In this document: piece after piece, positions 21,001 through 28,607 of the stretch | How the letters are laid out: each line of letters opens with the position of its first letter | Position numbering within the stretch: the stretch's first letter is position 1 | Assembly (NCBI GenBank): GCA_016709545.1 | Contig: JADJMO010000001.1 | Span: 248,001 to 312,000, forward strand | Length of the DNA: 64,000 nucleotides | From: Myxococcales bacterium | GTDB taxonomy: Bacteria > Myxococcota_A > Polyangia > Polyangiales > JADJMO01 | Reading direction: 5' to 3' | Program-made: the position numbers and the translations under genes | The notes under the pieces: model-generated | Told to the model about the DNA's origin: nothing | Database searches by the model: none | Seen by the model: only the letters and a program-made list of their open reading frames with translations

Positions 21001-23535
21001 CGCGTGGCCGACCTGACGCTCGACATCGCGCAGAAGGTCGACATGCTCTACCGCATCGGTAAGGCGCACGACGAGAAGCTCGGTGACCGCGTCACCGCGC
21101 AGGAGCGGTTCCGCGCCGCGCTCGACTACGACCCGGCCCACCTCCTCTCGCTCGCTTCGCTGCGCCAGATCGCGCTCGACACGGCCGACTGGTACGAGGC
21201 CGCGCAGCTCCTCGAGCAGGAGCAGCTCAACACCCAGCAGCCGCGTCAGCGCGCCAAGCTCCTCGTCGAGCTCGGCAAGCTGCGCGAAGAGATGCTCTCC
21301 GAGCACGAGACCGCCGTCGCCGCGTTCGAGGCCGCCATCGAGGCCGACCCCGAGAACGAGGACGCCGCGATGCCGCTCGCCGAGGAGTACGTCAACACGA
21401 GCGCGTGGGAGCGCGCCGAGCCCCTGCTCGAGCTGCTCACCCGCAAGGCCAGCAAACGCGACAAGCACGAGCAGCACAAGCTGCACGGCATGAACGGCAA
21501 GACGCTCGCGGCGCTCGGCAAGAACGACCGCGCGCTCAAGGCCTACCAGCAGTCGTTCCAGGCCGACCCGACCGACATGGAGGTCGTGCGCGGCCTCGCC
21601 GAGGTCTGCTTCGCCCTCGAGGACTGGCCCGCCGCGCTCTCGAACTACCAGAAGGTGCTCACGAGCCTCGACGAGTCCGACACCGAGCTGCGCACCGAGG
21701 TGTACTTCCGCCTCGGCAGCATCAAGCGCAAGCAGGGCCAGGCGCGCCAGGCGATCACCAACTACGAGAAGTCCCTCGAGATCGACCCAGCGCACCGGCC
21801 GACCCTCGAGGCCCTCGTGGGCGTCTACTCCGACAACAAGGACTGGAAGCAGGTCGTCGAGTACAAGCGCCAGATCCTCGACAACGTGATGGACGGCGAG
21901 GAGCGCTACAAGATCCTCGTCGAGATCGGCGACATCTGGGCCGACCAGGACAAGAACCTCCAGAAGGCCATCGAGGCCCTCGAAGAGGCGCTCGAGCTGC
22001 AGCCGGAGAACTTCCAGCTGCTGCACAAGCTCCTGCAGCACTACCAGGGGGTGCAGGCCTGGTCGAAGACGATCGAGACCATCGATCGCATCGCCGGCCT
22101 CGACACCAACGCCGACCGCAAGAGCAAGTACTTCTACACGATCGCCCAGCTCTATCGCGACAAGGAGAACGACCAGGACAAGGCGGTCGAGTACTTCAAC
22201 CTGTCGCTCGATCAGGACCCGGCGTTCCTCAAGGCCTTCGAGGCCATCAACAAGATCCTGACCGGCCAGCGCGACTGGAAGAACCTCGAGCGGGCCTACC
22301 GCAAGATGCTCCACCGCACGGCCGGCAAGAACAACGTCGACCTCGAGTTCAGCCTCTGGCACGGCCTCGGCCTCATCTACCGTGACCGCCTCCAGCAGCC
22401 CGACGCGGGCGTCGAGGCGTTCAAGATGTCGTCGCGCCTCAAGCCGGACCAGATGGAGGAGCGTCAGATCCTCGCCGAGCTCTACGAGCGCAACAACCAG
22501 GTGGACCTCGCGGTCGCCGAGCTGCAGGACGTGCTCGCGCGCGACCCGATGCGCGTCGACCCGTACCACGCGCTCTACAAGCTCTACCTGAAGGCCGGCC
22601 TGTTCGACCGCGCGTGGTGCATCGCGGCTGCGCTGCACTTCCTCAAGAAGGCGGACGGCGAGCAGACCGCGTTCTTCGAGGAGCGTCGCCCGAAGGGCAT
22701 GCTCGGGTTCCGCGCCCGCCTCGACAACGAGCAGTGGGTCAAGAACGTCTTCCACCAGGAGCAGGACAAGATCCTCGGGAAGATCTACGAGATGATCACG
22801 CCGGCCGCGCGCGTCGCCAAGCTCCTGCAGCTCAAGGCGTCGCGGCAGCTGCCCGACATCCCGAAGAAGTTCCTCCAGGATCCCCAGACCACCACCGTCA
22901 CGTTCGCGAAGGCGTTCTTCGGTGGCTCGCAGGTCCTCGCGCTGCCGGCGCCCGCCCTCTACGTCCGCAACGACGTGCCGGGCGCGCTCACGGTGGCCCC
23001 GATGGATCCGCCGTCCTCGGTGGCTGGAGCGTCGGTGCTCAGCGGCTTCACGCCGCAGGAGCTGATGTTCCTCATCGGCAAGCACCTCACCTATTACCGT
23101 GGTGAGCACTACATCAAGACGCTGTTCCCCTCGCTCACCGAGCTCAAGACCTTGCTCCTCGCCGCGGTGAAGATCGCGATGCAGGAGTTCCCCCTCCCGG
23201 AGGACATGAAGGCCGGCGTGGTCACCACCGCGACGGAGCTCGTCAAGTACATGCAGCCCGTGCAGATGGACGGCCTGCGCCTCGTCGTGAAGCACTTCGT
23301 CGACGCGGGCGCCAAGGGCGACATCAAGCGCTGGATGCAGACCAGCGACGTGACGGCGATGCGCGCGGGCTTCGTGCTCTGCGGAGACCTCGAGATGGCG
23401 GCCAAGCTCATCCGAGCCGAACCCACCGTCGCGGGCGACCTCGCGCCGAGCGAGAAGCTCAAGGAGCTCATCCAGTATGCGGTGAGCGAGCAGTACTTCA
23501 TGGTCCGGCAGGCGCTCGGCATCGCCCTCACCTGA
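12074..23535 (+). CDS. Giant TPR protein, AgmK/GltI-like (three frameshifts)
   Basis: After correction of three one-base errors this is a single protein of about 3,820 aa. The N-terminal 375 residues are helical repeats, followed by an Ala/Pro-rich linker (about 378-465). Dozens of degenerate TPR-like helix pairs then run to about residue 3,550, with recurring motifs such as AIAAYRRIFDELDKQ and ALERLYKKTQRFEDLLAIY. The last 270 residues are a separate globular domain (LSGFTPQELMFLIGKHLTYY). Frame changes: near 18020 (one A missing, AAYKEVLAVE expected), near 19090 (one base missing in a GC run) and near 19489 (one extra G, LGDPAEQIRELF resumes). No signal peptide is evident. Myxococcus gliding clusters encode a TPR giant (AgmK/GltI) of similar size beside PglI and AglT (known); the role here is inferred. 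The repetitive sequence makes assembly error plausible. Confidence 0.8.
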
Positions 23536-23538
23536 TCC

Positions 23539-24409
23539 GTGCGGCTGCTGTTCCCTCGGGCTCCCCCTCGCGGCGCTGGCGCTGACGAGGGCGGGGCACG
23601 AGGTCGTGCTCGCGGGGCTGTGCCGTGACGCGGCGCCCGGGACCCGTCGGATTCGACGGGTGCTGGGCGACCGCGTGGTCGTGAAGCCGGCGCTGGACCG
23701 GGCGTTCGTGGCGCGGGCGAAGGCGGCCGCGCCCGAGCTGCTGGTGTCGTGGTTCTGGACCAACAAGATCCCCGTCTCGCTGGTGAAGGCCGCGCCGCTC
23801 GGGGGCGTGGGGTTCCACCCTTCGCTCTTGCCGCGGTGGCGCGGGCCGGACCCTTGTTTCGCCGCGATCGACGCAGACGACGCCGAGAGCGGGGTGACCG
23901 CGCACCGCATCGCGGCCGAATACGACACGGGGGCGCTGCTCGGGGCGCGCACGGTGCCGATCGATCCGCGCTGGGACGCGTGGGCGCTCGCGCGCGCGCT
24001 CGACGGGCCGTCGCTCCGGTTGATGGTGGAGACGGTGGCGGCGCTCGGCGCGGGCAGGGCGGTGGAGACGGCGCAGGACGAGGCGCGGGTCACGCTGGCC
24101 GAGGCGCCGACCGAGGAAATGCTGGAGCTGGATTTCAAGCGCGACGCGGCGTCGATCGTGCGGCGCGTGCGCGCGGCGGCGCCCTATCCGGGCGCGTGGA
24201 CGTTCCTCGGCGACGAGGCCGTCGTGGTGACCCGCGCCGAGGTGGCGGCCGACGTGCCCAAGGTGCTCGAGCCCGGGGAGGCCGCGGTGGTCCGGGGGCG
24301 CGTGGTGGTACGCGCGGGCGACACGGGGGTCGCGCTCTTGCGGGGGCGGCGCGTGGACGACGAGGCCGAGGCGTGGTGCGACGCCTCGGCCCTCGCCGCG
24401 TTGCTCTAG
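23539..24409 (+). CDS. Formyltransferase-family protein (one frameshift)
   Basis: Reconstructed protein of about 289 aa with the methionyl-tRNA formyltransferase fold. The start is probably the GTG at 23539, three bases after the giant TPR stop. One extra C near 23554 breaks the frame; corrected, the N-terminus reads VRLLFLGLPLAALALTRAGH. The active-site loop GFHPSLLPRWRGPDPCF (His at about 93) resembles the NxHxSLLPxxRG motif, and AAEYDTGALL holds the Asp expected in catalysis. The Asn two residues before that His is replaced by Gly, which would normally weaken formyl transfer. The C-terminal part (PGEAAVVRGRVVVRAGD) resembles the Fmt C-terminal beta domain. It may modify a sugar nucleotide or other amine, or be a divergent paralogue. 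Its stop and the convergent gene's stop share one CTAG (24406-24409). Confidence 0.75.
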
Positions 24410-25512
24410 AGGACCCCGACGAGGACCAGCGCCGAGCCGGCCAAGGTCAGGATGGGCAGCACGACCCACGCGAGGTTGTAGAGCCTCTTGATGCGCGCAT
24501 CGTCCTTCTGGTCCTCGGCCCGGATCATCAGCGCCGAGAAGATCACGTTGGTGAGCAGGAGGAAGTAGCTCAGCATGAAGAACTTGTCGGCGGTGGTGAG
24601 GTAGGCGACGCCGACCTGGCTGCTGACCGTGTTGTGCGCGGTCGCGGTGGCGATCAGCGCGCCGGTCACGAGGGCGATGCGGTTCGGGCCGGCCTTCACC
24701 GCCAGCACGAGCGCGACGAGCGCGATGAGCAGCTGGAAGACGACGCCGAGGAAGGTCTTCACGACCGACGACAGGAACGGCCGGAAGGCGTGCAGCTCGA
24801 AGCGCACGCGGGTGATCTTCTCGCCCTTGAGGTGCGGGTGCTCGACCTCCTCCTGCTGGCCCGCGAGCTCGCCGAACTCCCAGCCGGAGAGCTTGAGGCG
24901 CGGGCCCTTGGCGACGAACTGCTTGTCCTCGATCGGCTTGAACACGACGCCGTCGATGGCGTCGCCCTCGTCGCCGATCTTCACCTCGAGGAGGTGGTGG
25001 TCGAATGGGTAGCGCGCGACGTCGATGGTCGAGTCCTCCTCGATGGTGACCTTGCACTGGACGATGTTCTTGTCGCCGTCGTGCCAGGCGTCGGCCTCCT
25101 CGACCTTCTTGAGGCTGCCCTGGAACATCTGGGTCATCACCTCCTTGCTGCACTTGTAGGGCTTGGCCTTGGTGGCGAACGTGACGATCGCCTCGTACTC
25201 CCAGAGCTCCTTGACGATGTCGATCTTGTTGACCGCGAGGAGCACGACGCCGATCTCGTGGACCTCGCCCTTGCGGCTCACGTGCTCGGGCTCGGCGTCC
25301 TTGTCCTTGGCGGCGTCCTTGTCCTTGCCCGCGTCCTTGTCCTTGGGGGGCTCCTTGGCGGGGTCGTGGGCCTCGGCCGACGCGCTGGCCTTGGGTTCGG
25401 CGCTCGGCTTGGCGGGTTGCGCGCGCGCTGCGGACCCGAGCGCGAGCACGAGCAGCACGCTGAAGATCGCCGCGAACCAGTTCCACCGCAGCCACCGAGA
25501 TCGGCCAGTCAT
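24406..25512 (-). CDS. Probable pentameric ligand-gated ion channel (Cys-loop-like)
   Basis: A 368-aa membrane protein. Residues 9-31 form a signal peptide, 32-77 a Lys/Asp/Ala linker with tandem KDKDA units, and 80-246 a beta-rich extracellular domain. That domain carries IGVVLLAVNKIDIVKELWEY and the signature VARYPFDHHLLEV (167-178), matching the (Y/F)PFD turn of the pentameric ligand-gated channel superfamily. Four membrane helices follow at about 247-272, 277-300, 305-330 and 346-368. Helices 2 and 3 (IALVTGALIATATAHNT and YLTTADKFFMLSYFLLL) line up by eye with M2-M3 of bacterial channels such as GLIC. The Cys pair of animal receptors is absent, as in bacterial members. The LP motif before M3 is missing, and M3 is unusually Phe-rich. 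Ligand and ion selectivity are unknown. The gene is convergent with the formyltransferase gene. Confidence 0.72.
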   Translation of the reverse strand: MTGRSRWLRWNWFAAIFSVLLVLALGSAARAQPAKPSAEPKASASAEAHDPAKEPPKDKDAGKDKDAAKDKDAEPEHVSRKGEVHEIGVVLLAVNKIDIVKELWEYEAIVTFATKAKPYKCSKEVMTQMFQGSLKKVEEADAWHDGDKNIVQCKVTIEEDSTIDVARYPFDHHLLEVKIGDEGDAIDGVVFKPIEDKQFVAKGPRLKLSGWEFGELAGQQEEVEHPHLKGEKITRVRFELHAFRPFLSSVVKTFLGVVFQLLIALVALVLAVKAGPNRIALVTGALIATATAHNTVSSQVGVAYLTTADKFFMLSYFLLLTNVIFSALMIRAEDQKDDARIKRLYNLAWVVLPILTLAGSALVLVGVL

Positions 25513-25587
25513 TCGTCGCTCCTCTTCCCCTTCGGGGGGCGTTTCGAGGCGCGAGCCTACGATGTCGGGCCGCGGCGAGACAACCCA

Positions 25588-26265
25588 TCAGAGCGGTGCG
25601 CACGCCGGCTTTCCGAGGACGAGGTGGCCCTTGACGAGGGACGCTCGCGACGAGCAAACCTGCTTGGACCCTCGGACGGTGAGGTGGACCTCTTTGGCCA
25701 CCACGGAGGTCTCCACGACGCCGTCCTCTTCGTGGACGTCGAGGGAGCGCGGCTGCCCGGCCTTCAGGTCGAACACCGTGACGCGCCCACGGACGCCGGT
25801 GGCGACGGCCTCGTCGAAGACGACGACGGCCTCGTCCACCCCATCCCCGTCGAGGTCGCCGTAGGCGACGTGGCCCAGGTGGTAGACGTAGAGCCGCGGG
25901 TCGTCGTCGAGGTGGTCGTGCACGGTGGCAGCTCCATCGCGCAGGGTCGCGAAGCCAGGGACGACGGTGGCGTTGCACCAGTCGACGTCACGGACGTTGG
26001 CGAAGGGCGCCGACTTCTTGGCGCGCTTCGGGTCGCACGAGAGGTGGGCGCGGGGGAGCTTCTTCGCCACGACGGGGGACGACGCCGAAGCGACCGGCGG
26101 GGAAGAAGCCGACGCGGCGGGCGCGGAGGGGGACGTGCTCGGCACGGGTGGCTGCGGGACCGTCGTCACGGACGCGCTCGACGCAGCAGGCGACGCAGGC
26201 CGTGGCGGGGCCTCCCGCGGACAGCCCACGAGGACGACGGAGAGGCCGAGGACCGCGACCCGCAT
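25588..26265 (-). CDS. Lipoprotein with FG-GAP/EF-hand-like Asp loop
   Basis: A 225-aa lipoprotein: the lipobox VLVGC places the lipidated Cys at 15, followed by a Pro/Ser/Ala/Val-rich linker to about residue 68. The globular part contains VAYGDLDGDGVDEAVVVFD, a calcium-binding-type Asp loop as in FG-GAP and dockerin-like repeats, and three further Cys residues. The gene precedes the channel-like gene on the same strand with a 75-base gap, so the two may be co-transcribed. A surface or periplasmic sensor or adhesin is possible; no function can be stated. Confidence 0.7.
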   Translation of the reverse strand: MRVAVLGLSVVLVGCPREAPPRPASPAASSASVTTVPQPPVPSTSPSAPAASASSPPVASASSPVVAKKLPRAHLSCDPKRAKKSAPFANVRDVDWCNATVVPGFATLRDGAATVHDHLDDDPRLYVYHLGHVAYGDLDGDGVDEAVVVFDEAVATGVRGRVTVFDLKAGQPRSLDVHEEDGVVETSVVAKEVHLTVRGSKQVCSSRASLVKGHLVLGKPACAPL

Positions 26266-26375
26266 GGGACCAGGATCGTGGTTTCGCGCGGTGAGGGCAA
26301 CGCACTGTTGCGCCGACGCTCGGCTCGGGGGCGGGATTGCCCGCTAGTGTCCGTCTGACCCAGGAGGGAACCCCC

Positions 26376-26729
26376 ATGAGCGTCGAAGCGAACGACAAGA
26401 AGCTGAACGAGATGATCCTGCAGGGCAAGGCGATGGAGGCGTTCGAGGAGCTCTATGCCGACGACGTCGTCATGTGCGAGAACTTCGAGAAGGAGTGCGT
26501 GGGCAAGGACGCGAACCGCAAGCGCGAGATCGAGTTCTTCTCGAGCATCGAGCAGTTCCACGGCGCCAGCGTCGGCGGGACCGCGGTGACCGGCGACACG
26601 AGCTTCGGCGAGTGGGTGTTCGACTGCACGTTCAAAGGCGGCGCGCACGTGGTCCTCAAGCAGGTCGCCGTCCGCAAGTGGAAGAACGACAAGGTCGTCC
26701 ACGAGCGCTTCTACTACTCGAAGGGCTGA
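26376..26729 (+). CDS. SnoaL-like/nuclear transport factor 2 fold protein
   Basis: A 117-aa protein of the SnoaL-like (NTF2 fold) superfamily. It begins with a helical N-terminus (NEMILQGKAMEAFEELYADDVVMCENFEK), where the ELYADDVVM segment is typical, and ends in antiparallel strands (GEWVFDCTFKGG; VVLKQVAVRKWKNDKVVHERFYY). A strong ribosome binding site, aggaggga at 26362-26369, sets the ATG at 26376 rather than the longer frame starting at 26337. Members include small-molecule isomerases, cyclases and ligand-binding proteins, so the role is undefined. A terminator-like hairpin follows. Confidence 0.8.
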   Translation: MSVEANDKKLNEMILQGKAMEAFEELYADDVVMCENFEKECVGKDANRKREIEFFSSIEQFHGASVGGTAVTGDTSFGEWVFDCTFKGGAHVVLKQVAVRKWKNDKVVHERFYYSKG

Positions 26730-26752
26730 GCCTCGCCTCCGCGAGCACGCGA

Positions 26753-26785
26753 GGGGAGCGGCGGTGCATCCGCGGCTCCCCTTTC
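26753..26785 (+). terminator. Terminator-like hairpin after the SnoaL-like gene
   Basis: ggggagcggcgg (26753-26764) can pair with ccgcggctcccc (26770-26781) with one mismatch and a loop of five bases, followed by a short ttt tract. It is 23 bases past the stop codon at 26729. The T tract is weak, so part of its function may be transcript stability. Confidence 0.5.
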
Positions 26786-26839
26786 GGCGTTCCTGCTGGC
26801 TCGGTGCTCGGCGGGCGGTGGTATCGTTGGCAGCGCCGT

Positions 26840-27005
26840 GAAGAGGGTCAAACCGGTCGGGGTCGCCCTCTTCGGCTCAAGTCGGGTCGCTGGGCCGTCG
26901 TGGACACACGGGCGGTGGAAATCCCACCGAGCGAACGGCCGTACGAACGCTTCCGTCGGCGGAACTGGGTCGGGGCGAACACTGCCCGTGGGAGGGATCC
27001 CACGG
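26840..27005. repeat. Cluster of three hairpins, REP-like, beside the transposase
   Basis: In the 340-base gap downstream of the transposase are three inverted repeats: gaagaggg/ccctcttc (26840-26847 with 26866-26873), cggtgg/ccaccg (26913-26918 with 26924-26929) and ccgtggga/tcccacgg (26986-26993 with 26998-27005, GGGA loop). The last two share a GTGG...ATCCCAC core. Such palindromes beside a RAYT transposase fit the REP/RAYT pattern, but copies elsewhere in the genome could not be checked. Confidence 0.45.
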
Positions 27006-27071
27006 CGTCGACTACCTGCGAAGCCTCCTGCTGCCGAAGACCCCTCGAGACACATAGCTACGAAGACGCGC

Positions 27072-27731
27072 TCACGCAGGCGCCTCGTCGGGCGACAGGA
27101 GCCCGTGCCGACGCCACCCGACGCGCGCGAGCCACGTGCGGGGGGCGACGACCGGGGCGCCCTCGAGAGACGCACCCCCGCGATCCCGGAAGCCGTCGCA
27201 CCACGGCGCCGAGGAGCACGGGTCGAGCCGAGTGGGCACCCGCACCTGGTGCTTCTTGAAGTTGAAGAGCACGTAGGCGAGCGCGATGCGGACCTCGCGC
27301 GGGGTGCGCAGGGCGCGGGTGTGGTAGCGGTCGTCGAGCACGCGGCCCTTGCGCCCCGCCGCGCGGTTGATCGCGCGCGCGAGGCGAATGCCGAGCGAGC
27401 GCGCTCCCGTGCGCAGCGCCGCCGAGTCGCTCGCCTCGACCAGGAGGTGCACGTGGTTGTCCTGCACCGAGAACTGCACCACGCGGAACGCGGCGCCTTG
27501 CGCCGCGCGCAGGGCCGCGACGACCGCCGGAAAGACCTCGAGCGACCGCAGCGAAGGCAGGCCCGCCATGCACCGCAGCGTGAGGTGCACCGGCGCCCAT
27601 CCAGCGTGCGCCGGGCGAGGGCGGTGTGGCACGAGAGCACGCGAGGCGACCCGCTTGCGGCCGGCGCCCTTGCGTCGACCGCCCCAGCCTCGGGTCCGAG
27701 GCAGCTCGAGCTGGGCGGGAGGCCTCTTCAC
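27072..27731 (-). CDS. REP-associated tyrosine transposase (RAYT), Y1/HUH family
   Basis: A 219-aa Y1 single-strand transposase of the RAYT/IS200-like family, which cleaves and rejoins single-stranded DNA at REP palindromes. The HUH metal motif is HVHLLVEASD, preceded by VQFSVQDN. The start is chosen as the GTG at 27731 because the family's N-terminus (QLELPRTRGWGGRRKGAGRKR) begins there; a longer frame from 27842 adds non-homologous residues. The expected catalytic Tyr probably lies in YHTRALRTPREVRIALAYVLFNFKKHQ, which matches the family's DRYHxRxLRTPxEVRxALxYVLxN region. Nearby hairpins support a REP-type system. A near-leaderless promoter precedes it. Confidence 0.85.
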   Translation of the reverse strand: MKRPPAQLELPRTRGWGGRRKGAGRKRVASRALVPHRPRPAHAGWAPVHLTLRCMAGLPSLRSLEVFPAVVAALRAAQGAAFRVVQFSVQDNHVHLLVEASDSAALRTGARSLGIRLARAINRAAGRKGRVLDDRYHTRALRTPREVRIALAYVLFNFKKHQVRVPTRLDPCSSAPWCDGFRDRGGASLEGAPVVAPRTWLARVGWRRHGLLSPDEAPA

Positions 27732-27738
27732 TTGATTG

Positions 27739-27766
27739 AGCGTATAGTGTGTCCGCACGATGTCAA
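27739..27766 (-). promoter_or_regulatory. Predicted promoter of the RAYT gene, near-leaderless
   Basis: On the minus strand TTGACA (27761-27766) and TACGCT (27739-27744) are spaced 16 bases. Only seven bases separate the -10 element from the GTG start at 27731, so transcripts would be leaderless or nearly so. No ribosome binding site precedes the GTG. Confidence 0.4.
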
Positions 27767-27975
27767 GGGTGAGACAGGAGTTCGTGGACGCCTGCCTCGA
27801 GAAGCAGGCCGGGATGACGGAGCTCTGGCGCCGCTCCGGCATCAGCCGGAAGGCTACGACGCCCGATGAGCAGCCACCGAGGACCAGGCGGAGTCAGGCC
27901 GCGCCGCGACCGCGCCCCGCCAGGGCTGCCGCGCACGCCGCTCGTGACCGCCATCGAAGTTCAGTAGGATGGCAA
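27760..27975 (+). pseudogene. Remnant of a transposase N-terminus (IS481/IS3-like helix-turn-helix)
   Basis: The first about 33 codons read MSRVRQEFVDACLEKQAGMT then ELWRRSGISRKA, closely resembling the helix-turn-helix start of IS481-type transposases (RREFVxxxLxGExSMAELCRRFGISRKTGYKW). The GYKW continuation is lost: the frame shifts and then reads GVRPRRDRAPPGLPRTPL in another frame, similar to the Arg-rich second part of such proteins (DRSRRPHxxPxRTP). No DDE catalytic domain follows before the next gene at 27979. It is therefore a truncated, decayed fragment next to the RAYT gene, indicating repeated element insertion here. The family level is tentative because the fragment is short. Confidence 0.5.
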
Positions 27976-27978
27976 CGG

Positions 27979-28496
27979 ATGAGGCACACTTTCATCGCCC
28001 TCGGCTGCGCGCTCGCCGTCACCGGTTGCTCTGGCCTCGCCGTGCTCGAGGGCGGCTACGCGCGCTCGGTCAGCACCTCACGCAACGCCGTGCAGGTCAA
28101 CGCGCATGCGGGCTTCGGCTCCGAGCTGACGGCGGGCGGCAACGACAGCGGGGCCGGCTTCCAGCTCCGCACCAAGTTCGGCACCGACCTCGCCCAGGTC
28201 GGCGTCGGGCCGCACTTCTACCTGCTGACCGCGGGCCAGTTCCTCGGCCTGTCCAAGGGGTGGGCGAGCGCGGGCTTCCTGCGCGCGGGGGTCGACCTGC
28301 TGCAGCTCGGCGCCATCGACGGCCACGGCAACGTGGGATCTTCTCACCCTACGCCGACCTCGGGTGGCTGGTGATGAACCCGGGGATCAGCCTCAGCGTC
28401 GGCGCCCACTACGACGTGCGGCTCTCGAGCGCCAAGAACGACCTGTGGATCGGCGCGGCGATCGGCTTCGGGTTCGCGGCCACGACCAAGACCTGA
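27979..28496 (+). CDS. Small secreted or outer-membrane beta-barrel-like lipoprotein (one frameshift)
   Basis: Reconstructed protein of about 172 aa. The signal peptide ends at lipobox VTGC (Cys 17). The mature chain is a series of short amphipathic beta strands with Gly turns (NAVQVNAHAGFGSELTAGGN; GAGFQLRTKFGTDLAQVGVG; SLSVGAHYDVRLSS), a pattern of small outer-membrane barrels, ending in an aromatic-poor strand GFGFAATTKT. The frame breaks near 28340, where one T is missing (FFSPYADLGWLV expected). The start was chosen for the signal peptide; an upstream ATG at 27969 is in another frame. No specific family is recognised. Confidence 0.62.
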
Positions 28497-28607
28497 AGCC
28501 CTGGGGTGCACGAATCCACCGGGGGCCCCTTGGCATCCGATGAATGGCGATTCATTCTCGCGATCCCGGGGTCCACTGCCGCGCAGGGACCACCAGAAGG
28601 AGCTTCC

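Noticed and set aside
19474..24138. A 1,554-codon open frame on the minus strand over the TPR giant's 3' end and the formyltransferase gene
   Set aside because: Same antisense artefact; both plus-strand genes are well supported.
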